Origin: Bradyrhizobium sp. OK095
Lineage (GTDB): Bacteria > Pseudomonadota > Alphaproteobacteria > Rhizobiales > Xanthobacteraceae
Direction of reading: 5' to 3'
Length of the DNA: 64,000 nt
NCBI RefSeq assembly: GCF_900109945.1
Contig: NZ_FOBX01000010.1
Coordinates: 209,596 to 273,595 of the forward strand
Below the pieces are notes generated by a model that ran no database searches, had not been told where the DNA came from, and saw nothing but the letters and a program-made list of their open reading frames with translations. Position 1 is the first letter of the stretch. Every line of letters starts with the position of its first letter. A program made the position numbers and the translations under genes. Positions 36,665 to 44,855 of this stretch are shown one piece after another.

Positions 36665-37630
36665 TTGCCCAAGGCATTTTGGCGCTTGGTTGTCGTGCTT
36701 CTTTGCTCGGCTTCTCCCGCCGACGCCGCCGGCATCCAGCTTTTCAACCAAGGTCCGAACTTGTCGGGCGCGATCTGGTATCCATGCGACGGCAAACCGA
36801 AAGACGTTGATCTCGGCGACCTAGGGTTGGGCGTCGACTATGGACTCAAGGGCGTGAAGGATTGCCCCGTCACCGGGGCCAAGCTGCCGCTAGTCGTCGT
36901 CACCCATGGTTATGTCGGATGGTTCGGCGGGCATCATGACACAGCAGTTGCGCTAGCCGATGCCGGATTCGTCGTCGCGGCAATCAATCATCCAGGCGAC
37001 AGCGCGAAGGATTATTCAAAAAAAGACGATCTGTCGTCTTTCTTGTCGCGTCCGGCAGACATGGTCCATCTGCTCGATTTCATGCTGCATGACTGGAAAG
37101 ATAGGGCCGTCATCGATCCGGCAAGGATCGGACTGTTCGGATTTTCTAAGGGTGGCTACACTGGTCTGGCACTGATCGGGGCCGCACCGGACTTTGGCCG
37201 CTATGCGCGAGGTTGCACGGATGGGTCTAGAATCTGCGAGCAACTTCGCAGCGACGACATTCCGGCCGTAGCGCAGGATTCGCGCATTCGTGCCGCTGTG
37301 ATCGCCGATCCGATACCTGCCTTCTTCACGCAACCCAATCTGGCCGCGATCAGGATTCCGGTACAATTTTGGCGAGCGGAGGTGGGAATCGGGATTATCG
37401 ACCCCGAAGGCACTGCGCGGGTCGCCCGTGCGCTGCCGGGAAAGCCGGAAATTCACAACGTGCCTGCCAGCCACTTTGCGTTCCTAGCGCCATGCTCGCC
37501 GCAACTCGCGGCCGCGCTGCCTCGCCCCTGCACCGACAAGCCCGCTGGTTTTGATAGGTTGGTGTTCCATCGCGATTTTAACGAGAGCGTCGCCCGATTT
37601 TTCCATGAGCAACTGGCTGAGGGCAACTGA
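36665..37630 (+). CDS. secreted alpha/beta hydrolase (platelet-activating-factor acetylhydrolase/dienelactone hydrolase-like)
   Basis: 321 residues read from TTG at 36665, chosen because GGGAGG lies seven bases before it and a signal peptide begins at once (KAFWRLVVVLLCSASPADAA). The nucleophile elbow is LFGFSKGGYTG (GxSxG), HGYVGWFGG is the oxyanion loop, and the catalytic histidine is probably in VPASHFAFL. Extra cysteines (CTDGSRICEQL, CSPQ, CTDK) may form disulfides, fitting export. Substrates are unknown. It lies in a less GC-rich island with the gene at 35964. Confidence 0.8.
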   Translation: MPKAFWRLVVVLLCSASPADAAGIQLFNQGPNLSGAIWYPCDGKPKDVDLGDLGLGVDYGLKGVKDCPVTGAKLPLVVVTHGYVGWFGGHHDTAVALADAGFVVAAINHPGDSAKDYSKKDDLSSFLSRPADMVHLLDFMLHDWKDRAVIDPARIGLFGFSKGGYTGLALIGAAPDFGRYARGCTDGSRICEQLRSDDIPAVAQDSRIRAAVIADPIPAFFTQPNLAAIRIPVQFWRAEVGIGIIDPEGTARVARALPGKPEIHNVPASHFAFLAPCSPQLAAALPRPCTDKPAGFDRLVFHRDFNESVARFFHEQLAEGN

Positions 37631-37636
37631 CGGCTA

Positions 37637-37655
37637 CCGCCAAGGCTTTTGGCGG
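37637..37655 (+). terminator. possible terminator hairpin
   Basis: CCGCCAA (37637-37643) and TTGGCGG (37649-37655) form a perfect 7-base stem seven bases after the hydrolase stop. No T-run follows. Confidence 0.4.
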
Positions 37656-37793
37656 ATAAGCCGGCTTCTGGCCCCTAGCCGCGATTGAGAGATGTCCGCC
37701 ATTCAGCCGCTGTCGGAGGTGGAGCAGACATCGACTCGCTGATCTTCGCCATGCGTCTATGAGCACACGCCCTCGCTGAACCGACTACGACGT

Positions 37794-38243
37794 TCAGTAG
37801 CAGCGCATGATGTTGACGGTATGCTCGCCGCCGCTGCGGCCCGGCACCGTCACCTGCTCCGTCGGGCAGCTCGGCACATAGGGCCGGTCGGACGGCACCA
37901 CGTTCGGCGGGAAGCGATGCGTCCAGTCCCAGGGAACGTCGTAGGTGTAGGTGTAACGCACGTCGTTGGTCACAGGCTGCCCGGCATCGACGAAGGGCTG
38001 GTTGTAGCCTGCGTTGTCATAGAAGAAACCGCCGCCACCAGGCCAATAGACCCAAGGCGTATTGCGGCCGCGGAACCTGGCTCCCGGCGCGATCGGCGGA
38101 CGAGCCACCGGGCCGGAAGGCGCGGCAGCTAGCCCATGCGCGGCAGCGCCGCCGGGCCGTGCAAAACTGTCGCTGGGGGCAAGGAGCAGCGCGGCTGCGC
38201 TGAGCGAGGCGAAGAGCGCCCCATATGATCTGGACATCATCAT
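37794..38243 (-). CDS. secreted hypothetical protein
   Basis: 149 residues with a signal peptide (SYGALFASLSAAALLLAPSDSFA). The mature part is proline-, glycine- and tyrosine-rich (PWVYWPGGGGFFYDNAGY) and ends with a cysteine pair region (PSCPTEQ ... NIMRCY). It is likely periplasmic or surface-located; the family is not recognised. Three consecutive ATG codons (38243, 38240, 38237) make the exact start uncertain. Confidence 0.7.
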   Translation of the reverse strand: MMMSRSYGALFASLSAAALLLAPSDSFARPGGAAAHGLAAAPSGPVARPPIAPGARFRGRNTPWVYWPGGGGFFYDNAGYNQPFVDAGQPVTNDVRYTYTYDVPWDWTHRFPPNVVPSDRPYVPSCPTEQVTVPGRSGGEHTVNIMRCY

Positions 38244-38437
38244 GATACGCACCAACTCGTTTGGCTTCGGCGGCTCCCCACCGCACGCTAGGCCGGGCCC
38301 TCACCCACCCGCAAACGTATAATTAATTGTTGGTTAAGGCACGGGATTAACAGGGAACAGGGTGCGGCAGAACGCCCGGGATTCCCGTCTGATTTCAGGG
38401 ACTTCACTCCGGGGACGCGCCGCCAACGCCCCTCCTC

Positions 38438-38520
38438 CGTCATTGTGAGCGCGGCGAAGCAATCCAGCGTCTTTCCGCGGAGGGATTCTGGATTCGCCGC
38501 GCCCCCTCCGGGCTACGAGG
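38438..38520. repeat. partial family A palindromic repeat
   Basis: CGTCATTGTGAGCGCGGCG followed by AAGCAATCCAG matches the left arm of the repeat at 3081. The right arm begins (TCTGGATTCGCC) but lacks the closing AATGACG and instead runs into the family B repeat, so the element looks truncated or fused. Confidence 0.7.
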
Positions 38521-38524
38521 GCTT

Positions 38525-39049
38525 GCGTTGCCCGACGGGCAAAACACCCAACATGCCGGTCAATGCGCCGCGCTGAAAATATTCGCCTTTACAGAAATTC
38601 GGAATAGACGGATATTGCACGCAACCCGGCCCAAGGAAGAGGGGCGTATCGCGATCGTCACGAACGCGGGCCGGGCGGCGGTGGACGTGGGTCACATCGG
38701 CGCGAAGCCTTTCGCAGGGCGGGCAACCGTGAGCGATGCGCGTCGCGCGCACGACCGGTGTGATCGGCGTACGGCAAAATCGTGTGGTCCTGGCGCCCGG
38801 GGTCTGTGCGCCAAGTCTTGCGGTGATGTGGCGGCCCAACCGGGCCCGCGCGTCATCCAGCCGCGAGGCGACGGGGGCAATAGTGCATCGCTCCCCGGGG
38901 AGAGCGCGACATAAGCCGTAAAACCACTGCGCAGGGAAGGCCGGATGTTTGGCTTCACCTGTATGCCGCTGTGCAGATATTGTTGCCACCTTTCGCACAG
39001 TGGACCGTGGGTGCCCGGCCGGCACCCGGCCTTCCCTGCGCCCTCTTTC
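38525..39049 (-). repeat. dispersed repeat family B, copy 1
   Basis: About 0.5 kb, related in inverted orientation to 63366-63822. Shared blocks include CCGACGGGCAA near 38530, CAAAATCGTGTGGTCCTG-type sequence near 38775, CGCTCCCCGGGGAGAGC near 38890, ATAAGCCGTAAAACCACTG and CACAGTGGACCGTGGGTGCC near 38997. The middle is less alike. Frames that look open in it are products of the repeat and not trusted as genes. Such blocks are widespread in Bradyrhizobium. Confidence 0.8.
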
Positions 39050-39203
39050 ATGTGAGGGTGAAGCGACCAAGCAAAGCTCGGGCGAAACAAGCCGCGAGAA
39101 TGATCAGCCATGTCAATTGTTCAACAACCGTCTCGTGCCCCGGACAATGACGAGTACGTGACCGTAGTGCCCCCTCCCCAACCGTCTTGCATCGGCGCCA
39201 TGT

Positions 39204-39221
39204 CTGTAACAAAACTGTCAT
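39204..39221 (+). promoter_or_regulatory. Pho box (PhoB-binding site)
   Basis: CTGTAACAAAACTGTCAT matches the PhoB consensus of two 7-base repeats (CTGTCAT type) set 11 bases apart (39204 and 39215). It lies 70 bases before the phosphatase-family gene, with a possible -10 TAAACG at 39232. Phosphate-starvation control is expected. Confidence 0.75.
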
Positions 39222-39291
39222 GCAGCAAAACTAAACGGAGGCGGGGGCCGCGGACGCGGCCATTGCCGCCTCACCGCAGGAGAGAGACTTG

Positions 39292-41148
39292 ATGCGCCGT
39301 TCACTGGTGTTGCTGTCAGCCGGACTGACAGTGCTGTCCACCGGACTTGCTTCCGCAGAGAATAACACGCCCCGTAACCTGATCCTGTTCATTCCGGATG
39401 GCCTGCGCGCGCTGAAGGTGACGCCGGAGACGGCTCCCGCGATGGCCGAGGTTCGCGACAAGGGCGTCAATTTCAAGAACTCGCACTCCCTCTTCCCGAC
39501 CTTCACCATGGCCAACGGCTCGGCGATGTCGACCGGCCATTATCTCGGCGACACCGGCGTGTTCTCCAACACGATCTGGACCAACTACACGTCGGTCCCC
39601 GCCGGCGACACCGTGGTCCCCTTCATCGAGAACGACGCCGTGCTCGGCGACATCGACGAGCATTTCAAGGGCGACTATCTCAACGAAGAGACCGTTTTGA
39701 AGATGGCCCGCGACAAGGGGCTGAGCACCGCGGCGATCGGCAAGGTCGGCCCGACCTATCAGTTCGACCATACCGACAAGCCCGAGAAACCCGGTCTGCA
39801 TTCGGTCGTGTTCGACGACTCCACCGGCGGCAAGAACGGCGTAGCCCTGTCGGACGAGGTGAAGGCCGCGCTGACCAAGGCCGGCCTGCCCCTCGCCACG
39901 CCGCCGCGCGGCGACAACTCCAAGGCGGGTGATGCCAAGACGCCCGGCACCATTGTCGCCAACGTCGTACAGCAGGCCTATTTCGCCGACGTCGCCGCCA
40001 AGGTCGTGTTGCCGATGTTCAAGGCGCGCAACAAGCCGTTCGTGCTGGTGTTCTGGTCGCGCGACCCTGATGGCACCCAGCATAACCAGGGCGACAGCCT
40101 CAACCAGATCAAGCCGGGCATCAACGGCCCGAGCACGATGGCGAGCATCAAGAACGTCGACAACAACCTCGCCCAGCTCCGCAAGGCGCTGGACGAGCTT
40201 GGGCTTTCCGCCAACACCAACATCATGGTCCAGGCCGACCACGGCTTCTCGACCATCTCCAAGGAGAGCAAGACCAGCCCCTCGGCGAAGGTCAGCTATG
40301 ACGACACGCCGGCGGACTTCCTGCCGATGGGCTTTTTGGCAATCGACCTCGCCAAGGCGCTCGATCTTCCGCTGTTCGATCCCAACGACAAGAACGCGAA
40401 GGTCGAAGGCAACAAGCACCCCAAGGCCGGCAACGGCGTGCTCGGCAAGGATCCGGAAAAGCCCGACCTCGTCGTCGCCACCAATGGCGGCTCGGACCTG
40501 ATCTACCTGCCCAACAAGGACAAGAAGCTGGCGGCCAAGACCGTCAAGGCGCTGCTCGAGCAGGATTACGTGTCCGGCCTGTTCGTCGACGACTCGCTCG
40601 GCCGCTTCCCCGGCACGCTGCCGCTGTCGAGCATCAACCTGCGCGGCAAGGCGGCGACGCCGACGCCGGCGATCGTCGTCAACTTCCGCTCCTATGCCAG
40701 CGATTGCGGTGAGGCACCGACCAACTGCTCGGTGCAGGTCGCCGACACCGTACTGCGGCAGGGCCAGGGCATGCATGGCAGCTTCAGCCGCGGCGACACC
40801 ATGAACTTCATGGCCGCCATCGGTCCGGACTTCAAAGCCGGCTATGTCAGCGAGATCCCGGTCAGCAATGCCGACGTCGGCATGACCGCCGCCCAGCTGC
40901 TCGGCCTGCGCGGTTCGCAGAACGGCGGCCTCGTCGGCCGTGTGATGTCGGAGGCGCTGCCCAACGGCATCGTGCCGAAGGCGTTCAAGACCGTGGAGCG
41001 GTCGAAGAAGAAGTCCGAGAATGGTCTCGAGACCGTGCTCAACGTGCAGCGCGTCGGCAGCCAGCGCTATTTCGACGCCGCCGGCTTCCCGGGCCGCACG
41101 CTCGGCCTCGAGCCCGACGGCGACAAACAAAAAACGGCGGGGAAATAA
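39292..41148 (+). CDS. exported alkaline phosphatase-superfamily phosphodiesterase/phosphatase
   Basis: 618 residues with a signal peptide (LVLLSAGLTVLSTGLASA). The metal-dependent catalytic fold shows LILFIPDGLRA (first metal aspartate), the probable nucleophile threonine in FPTFTMANGSAMSTG, VFWSRDPDGTQHNQGDS and VQADHGFST, the motifs of nucleotide pyrophosphatase/phosphodiesterase relatives. AGGAGAGAG precedes the ATG at 39292. The upstream Pho box and export signal suggest a role in phosphorus scavenging from organic phosphates under starvation. Confidence 0.88.
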   Translation: MRRSLVLLSAGLTVLSTGLASAENNTPRNLILFIPDGLRALKVTPETAPAMAEVRDKGVNFKNSHSLFPTFTMANGSAMSTGHYLGDTGVFSNTIWTNYTSVPAGDTVVPFIENDAVLGDIDEHFKGDYLNEETVLKMARDKGLSTAAIGKVGPTYQFDHTDKPEKPGLHSVVFDDSTGGKNGVALSDEVKAALTKAGLPLATPPRGDNSKAGDAKTPGTIVANVVQQAYFADVAAKVVLPMFKARNKPFVLVFWSRDPDGTQHNQGDSLNQIKPGINGPSTMASIKNVDNNLAQLRKALDELGLSANTNIMVQADHGFSTISKESKTSPSAKVSYDDTPADFLPMGFLAIDLAKALDLPLFDPNDKNAKVEGNKHPKAGNGVLGKDPEKPDLVVATNGGSDLIYLPNKDKKLAAKTVKALLEQDYVSGLFVDDSLGRFPGTLPLSSINLRGKAATPTPAIVVNFRSYASDCGEAPTNCSVQVADTVLRQGQGMHGSFSRGDTMNFMAAIGPDFKAGYVSEIPVSNADVGMTAAQLLGLRGSQNGGLVGRVMSEALPNGIVPKAFKTVERSKKKSENGLETVLNVQRVGSQRYFDAAGFPGRTLGLEPDGDKQKTAGK

Positions 41149-41156
41149 CCCCGCCG
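41135..41156 (-). terminator. minus-strand terminator overlapping the end of the phosphatase gene
   Basis: CGGCGGGG (41135-41142) and CCCCGCCG (41149-41156) form a perfect 8-base stem around AAATAA. On the minus strand it is followed by TTTTTTGTTTG, a strong factor-independent terminator for the gene at 41217. The T-run and the first arm lie inside the last codons of the phosphatase gene, whose stop TAA is in the loop. Confidence 0.8.
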
Positions 41157-41162
41157 CTTCGG

Positions 41163-41186
41163 CTCGCGCCCCGCAAGGGGCGCGAG
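41163..41186 (+). terminator. second hairpin downstream of the phosphatase gene
   Basis: CTCGCGCCCC and GGGGCGCGAG form a perfect 10-base stem with a GCAA tetraloop. It is followed by AATATCT, not a T-run. It could stabilise or end the plus-strand transcript. Confidence 0.6.
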
Positions 41187-41216
41187 AATATCTCGGACAT
41201 CACATGCCCAGATCTT

Positions 41217-41789
41217 TTACATTCCAATGTCGAACACGTTCGGCAATTGGCCCGCCAGAGGCAGCGCGGTGGCGCCCAGGAAGGTCGCCACCATCGCCAT
41301 CAGGCGACGGTTGTTCTGGCGCTTGCCGCGCATCTGGCCGGCGATCCACTCCAGCATCTCGCTGTTGACCTTCGAAGCATAGGACGGCGCCCAGCTCTCG
41401 ATGTCGGCCTCGGCCGACAGCGCGACGCTGCGCGGCGGCACCTTCAGGCCCGAAGCGCTCGCGGCATAGTGTGCCACGGCCTTGGCCATCAAATCGTCGA
41501 ACCGGCCACCATCGGTGCGCTCGGTCGCGGCTTCGTTGATCTCGAACAGGGCTTCCGCTTCCGCGCGGCTGACCGGCTGGTCGTTGACGGCGGTGGCGGT
41601 GAGGATGCGCGTGCACCAGGCGGTGTCATCGGCATCGAGGGAGCGGGAAAAGTGCACCCGGCCCTTGGTGGTCGGGCCTTCGCCCGTGATCACACCGTCG
41701 CGCACGATGGTCAGTGCATGGGCCGAGGTATCGCGGCAGGACGGTTCAAGGGACGGCGAATCAACAGACTTATGCGCAGCGGCAGACAT
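41217..41789 (-). CDS. hypothetical protein with C-terminal hydrophobic segment
   Basis: 190 residues. The first 150 are hydrophilic (TKGRVHFSRSLDADDTAWCTRIL, EINEAATERTDGGRFDDLMAKAVAHYAAS), and one hydrophobic stretch near the end (LMAMVATFLGATALPLAGQL) suggests a tail-anchored or membrane-associated protein. I do not recognise the family; similar proteins occur in rhizobia. It ends at a strong terminator shared in space with the convergent phosphatase gene. Confidence 0.7.
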   Translation of the reverse strand: MSAAAHKSVDSPSLEPSCRDTSAHALTIVRDGVITGEGPTTKGRVHFSRSLDADDTAWCTRILTATAVNDQPVSRAEAEALFEINEAATERTDGGRFDDLMAKAVAHYAASASGLKVPPRSVALSAEADIESWAPSYASKVNSEMLEWIAGQMRGKRQNNRRLMAMVATFLGATALPLAGQLPNVFDIGM

Positions 41790-42095
41790 AGTTCACTTCC
41801 AGATTTCTTCTGATCGACCAGCATTTCCATGCGGGCGTAAAGGGGTGGTTAACGATTCGATACGGGGATCGCGACTTTTCTAGATGGTTGCCAATTGGTC
41901 GCTATCAGGACCGTTTTGGTTCTAGAAGCGCCGGGCGAGCGTGATGCGGGTCATAAACGGCTTTATCGGGGCAATCGAGACCGTGCGGCCCCGGTGGAGC
42001 TGTTTCGCCGCAGGCGCCGCTATAACAAAAAAGTGCTAGGAGATCGGCCCTTCAGAGAAGGAATTCACATTTTACTTTAAGCGGTTCAGTCAGCG
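41790..42095. other. non-coding stretch, 306 bases
   Basis: This is the divergent space between the hypothetical gene and the peroxiredoxin gene. A 61-codon open frame at 41895 has no ribosome site or recognisable domain. Nothing else stands out except AT-rich promoter-like sequence near 42050-42080. Confidence 0.5.
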
Positions 42096-42124
42096 TTCAC
42101 TTGGGGTCGCAAAGACCGTATACT
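42096..42124 (+). promoter_or_regulatory. sigma-70-like promoter of the peroxiredoxin gene
   Basis: TTCACT (42096-42101), a 17-base spacer and TATACT (42119-42124) match the -35/-10 pattern in four and five of six positions. The start of translation is at 42181, leaving a leader of about 50 bases. Confidence 0.5.
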
Positions 42125-42180
42125 GGCCCCGACGGACAGAGACTATTTCTCAAGTAAATTCAATGAGATGAGGTAGAACC

Positions 42181-42840
42181 ATGACACTTCCGATCGGCGC
42201 CACTGCCCCCGACTTCGAAGCCGAGACCACCGAAGGGAAGATCAAGTTCCACGACTGGATCGGCAACAGCTGGGCGCTGTTGTTCTCGCATCCGAAAGAC
42301 TTCACGCCGGTTTGTACGACCGAGCTCGGCGCTCTCGCCAAGTTGAAGCCGGAGTTCGACAAGCGCGGTGTCAAGCTGATGGGCCTCTCGGTCGATCCGG
42401 TCGACCGCCATTCGAAATGGTCGGAGGACATCAAGGAGACGCAAGGCACAGCGCCGAACTTCCCGATGATTGCCGATACCGACTACAACGTCTCCAAGCT
42501 CTACGGCATGCTGCCGGCTGCCATCTCAGGCGATCCTCTCGTCCGCACCGCCGCCGACAACCAGACCGTCCGCAACGTCTTCGTCATCGGGCCGGACAAG
42601 AAGATCAAGCTGGTGCTGGTCTATCCGATGACCACGGGCCGGAACTTCCAGGAGATTTTGCGCGTCATCGACTCGCTCCAGCTCACCGCCAAGCATCGCG
42701 TCGCAACCCCGGCCGATTGGTCGCAGGGTGACGACGTCATCATCGCGGGCTCGGTCTCCAACGACGAGGCCAAGACGATCTATCCGCAGGGCTGGAAGGA
42801 ACCGAAGCCCTACATCCGGATCGTGCCGCAGCCGAAATAA
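42181..42840 (+). CDS. 1-Cys peroxiredoxin (Prx6-type)
   Basis: 219 residues. The peroxidatic cysteine is Cys45 in HPKDFTPVCTTELG, and no second cysteine is seen in the whole protein, so it is a 1-Cys enzyme. The long C-terminal domain (about 165-219, QGDDVIIAGSVSNDEAKTIYPQGW) is of the Prx6/AhpC-TSA C-terminal type. It reduces hydrogen and organic peroxides using an external thiol. It sits before the DNA photolyase gene, separated by a hairpin, hinting at a shared stress theme but not necessarily one transcript. Confidence 0.92.
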   Translation: MTLPIGATAPDFEAETTEGKIKFHDWIGNSWALLFSHPKDFTPVCTTELGALAKLKPEFDKRGVKLMGLSVDPVDRHSKWSEDIKETQGTAPNFPMIADTDYNVSKLYGMLPAAISGDPLVRTAADNQTVRNVFVIGPDKKIKLVLVYPMTTGRNFQEILRVIDSLQLTAKHRVATPADWSQGDDVIIAGSVSNDEAKTIYPQGWKEPKPYIRIVPQPK

Positions 42841-42875
42841 GCGCGGACGGCGGCAGAGCGAGGACGCCATGTATG

Positions 42876-42901
42876 ATCCCGGGGAGCTTATTCCCCGGGA
42901 T
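42876..42901. terminator. hairpin between peroxiredoxin and photolyase genes
   Basis: ATCCCGGGGA (42876-42885) and TCCCCGGGAT (42892-42901) form a perfect 10-base stem with a six-base loop, 36 bases after the peroxiredoxin stop and 71 bases before the photolyase start. There is no T-run, so it may be a weak terminator or a leader structure. Confidence 0.5.
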
Positions 42902-42971
42902 AACCGGCCTGACGGTGAAACTCCGCCCCTGTGTCCCGTATCTCGAGAACCCCTCAACGAGACACACGAGA

Positions 42972-44411
42972 ATGCAAGCTGCACCGCCCATCATCGTCTG
43001 GTTCCGCGATGACCTCCGCCTGTCCGATCACTCCGCCCTTCATGCCGCCGCGAAATCAGGCGCGCCGGTGGTCTGCCTTTACGTGCTGGATGACGCAGTC
43101 GGGCGTGCGCCGGGCGGCGCGTCGCGCTGGTGGCTGGCACAGTCGCTGCGGGCGCTCGGCGCCGAGATCGCCACGCGCGGCGGATCGCTGATCCAGCGCA
43201 AGGGACCGGCGGCCACGGTGATCCCCGAAGTGGTACGCCAAAGCGGCGCCGGCGCCGTCTACTGGAACACGATCGCTCAGGCCCCGCATCAGGCCGTGGA
43301 GAGAAAGCTCGAAGCATCGCTGGCAAAGCTCGGCGTGGACTCGCAAAGTTTCCCCGGCGACCTGCTGGTCCCGCCTTCGGCGATCCGCAACAAGGAAGGC
43401 CGGGGCCTCCGCGTGTTCACGCCGTTCTGGCGCCGCGTGCTGGCGCTCGGCGATCCACCCAAGCCGCTGCCTGCGCCGAAGCAGCTGCATCCGGGTCCGA
43501 AGCTCGCCAGCGACACGCTGGAGAGCTGGGCGCTCGAGCCGACCAAGCCCGATTGGGCCGGCGGCCTGCGCGAGACCTGGACGCCGGGCGAAGCCTCGGC
43601 TCGCGCCCGCCTGCGCGACTTCCTCAAGCACATCGCACACGGATATGTCGGCGATCGCGACCGTCCGGACCGCGAAGGCACCTCAGGCCTGTCGCCGCAT
43701 TTGCGGTTTGGCGAGCTTAGCCCGCGCCAAGTCTGGCACGCCGCGCGCTTCGCCGCGGCCGAGAATCCCGCGCTCGGCCCCGGCATCGAGAAGTTCCTGA
43801 GCGAGCTCGGCTGGCGCGAGTTCTGCCGCCATTTGCTCCACGATCACCCCGACCTTGCCACCGAAAACCTGCAACCCAATTTCGATGGCTTCCCCTGGAA
43901 GCCCGACAAGACGGCGCTCGCCGCCTGGCAGAGCGGGGCTACCGGCTACCCCATCGTCGATGCCGGTCTGCGTGAGCTCTGGCACACCGGCGTGATGCAC
44001 AACCGGGTCCGGATGGTGGTGGCGTCCTTCCTGGTCAAGCACCTCCTGATCGATTGGCGCTGTGGCGAGAGCTGGTTCTGGGACACGCTGGTCGATGCGG
44101 ATGCCGGCAGCAATCCCGCCAACTGGCAGTGGGTCGCCGGCTGCGGCGCCGACGCAGCCCCCTACTTCCGCGTGTTCAACCCGACGCTCCAGGGCGAGAA
44201 GTTCGACCCTGACGGGACCTACGTTCGGCGCTGGGTACCGGAGCTGAAAGACGTGCCGGCCAAGCTGATCCACCAGCCCTGGCAGGCAACCCCGATCGAG
44301 CTTGCGAGCACCGGCGTCACGCTCGGCAAAACCTACCCGCAGCCGATCATCGATCACGCCAAGGGACGCGAGCGCGCGCTCGCCGCCTACGCAAAGGTCC
44401 GTAAAGGTTGA
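42972..44411 (+). CDS. phrB: deoxyribodipyrimidine photolyase
   Basis: 479 residues, the usual size. The antenna-cofactor domain begins IIVWFRDDLRLSDHSAL. The FAD domain contains GYPIVDAGLRELWHTGVMHNR and the DNA/FAD-binding segment GSNPANWQWVAGCGADAAPYFR, typical of class I CPD photolyases. It repairs UV-made cyclobutane dimers using light. The ATG at 42972 is chosen by the start of the domain; a longer frame to 42873 would cross the hairpin. It is followed by the histone-like gene. Confidence 0.93.
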   Translation: MQAAPPIIVWFRDDLRLSDHSALHAAAKSGAPVVCLYVLDDAVGRAPGGASRWWLAQSLRALGAEIATRGGSLIQRKGPAATVIPEVVRQSGAGAVYWNTIAQAPHQAVERKLEASLAKLGVDSQSFPGDLLVPPSAIRNKEGRGLRVFTPFWRRVLALGDPPKPLPAPKQLHPGPKLASDTLESWALEPTKPDWAGGLRETWTPGEASARARLRDFLKHIAHGYVGDRDRPDREGTSGLSPHLRFGELSPRQVWHAARFAAAENPALGPGIEKFLSELGWREFCRHLLHDHPDLATENLQPNFDGFPWKPDKTALAAWQSGATGYPIVDAGLRELWHTGVMHNRVRMVVASFLVKHLLIDWRCGESWFWDTLVDADAGSNPANWQWVAGCGADAAPYFRVFNPTLQGEKFDPDGTYVRRWVPELKDVPAKLIHQPWQATPIELASTGVTLGKTYPQPIIDHAKGRERALAAYAKVRKG

Positions 44412-44477
44412 GCGCTGCTTTGACACAATTATGAAACCCGCTATCGTCATCGCTCCATACAAACCGTGGGGGACGAT

Positions 44478-44792
44478 ATGGACGACGAGAAGCCGATCAC
44501 CGAGCAGGTGATGGAGACGATGACCACCGCCGTGGAAGCGACCAAGGACGCAGCCGTCACCGCCGTCAAGAAGGTGAAGAAGGCCGCCAAGAAAGTTGCC
44601 AAGAAGGTCGCGAAGAAAGTAGCGCCGAAGAAGGCGAAGAAAGCTTCCAAGAAGAAAGCCAAGAAGACTGCAAAGAAGGCTGCAAAGAAGTCGTCGAAGA
44701 AAGCAGCCAAGAAGACCGCGAAGAAGGCGGTGAAGACATCCACTAAGAAGGCCGCCAAGAAGAAAAAGAAGGCCAAGAAGTCCAAGCGCTGA
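44478..44792 (+). CDS. histone H1-like lysine/alanine-rich protein
   Basis: 104 residues. An acidic N-terminus (MDDEKPITEQVMETMTTAVE) is followed by about 75 residues almost entirely of KKAAKK-type repeats ending KKKKKAKKSKR. This is like the C-terminal tail of histone H1 and AlgP-type bacterial proteins, and should bind DNA or RNA without sequence preference. GGGGGA lies five bases before the ATG. It is 66 bases after the photolyase gene, with its own hairpin downstream at 44809. The repeats make recombination and length variation likely. Confidence 0.85.
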   Translation: MDDEKPITEQVMETMTTAVEATKDAAVTAVKKVKKAAKKVAKKVAKKVAPKKAKKASKKKAKKTAKKAAKKSSKKAAKKTAKKAVKTSTKKAAKKKKKAKKSKR

Positions 44793-44808
44793 TCGCAGCG
44801 CTTGAAGC

Positions 44809-44834
44809 AGGTCTCCGGGTGCGCCCGGAGACCT
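44809..44834. terminator. terminator-like hairpin after the histone-like gene
   Basis: AGGTCTCCGGG and CCCGGAGACCT form a perfect 11-base stem around TGCG, 16 bases after the stop. No T-run follows on the plus strand, and none for the convergent minus-strand gene, so its efficiency is uncertain. Confidence 0.6.
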
Positions 44835-44855
44835 CGCCCGCGATCCCCCTCACCC

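Noticed and set aside
38513..39111. Open frames of 139-185 codons in the repeat B copy
   Set aside because: A related frame appears in the second copy at 63305, so the similarity comes from the repeat. There is no ribosome site or known domain.
39316..41130. 604-codon open frame antisense to the phosphatase gene
   Set aside because: Same antisense effect; the plus-strand protein has signal peptide, motifs and a Pho box.
41895..42080. 61-codon frame upstream of the peroxiredoxin gene
   Set aside because: No ribosome site and an unusual residue composition; it overlaps the promoter region.
44560..44790. Possible CRISPR or tandem-repeat array
   Set aside because: The repeats are short AAGAAGGC-type codons of a lysine/alanine-rich protein with no fixed spacer structure.
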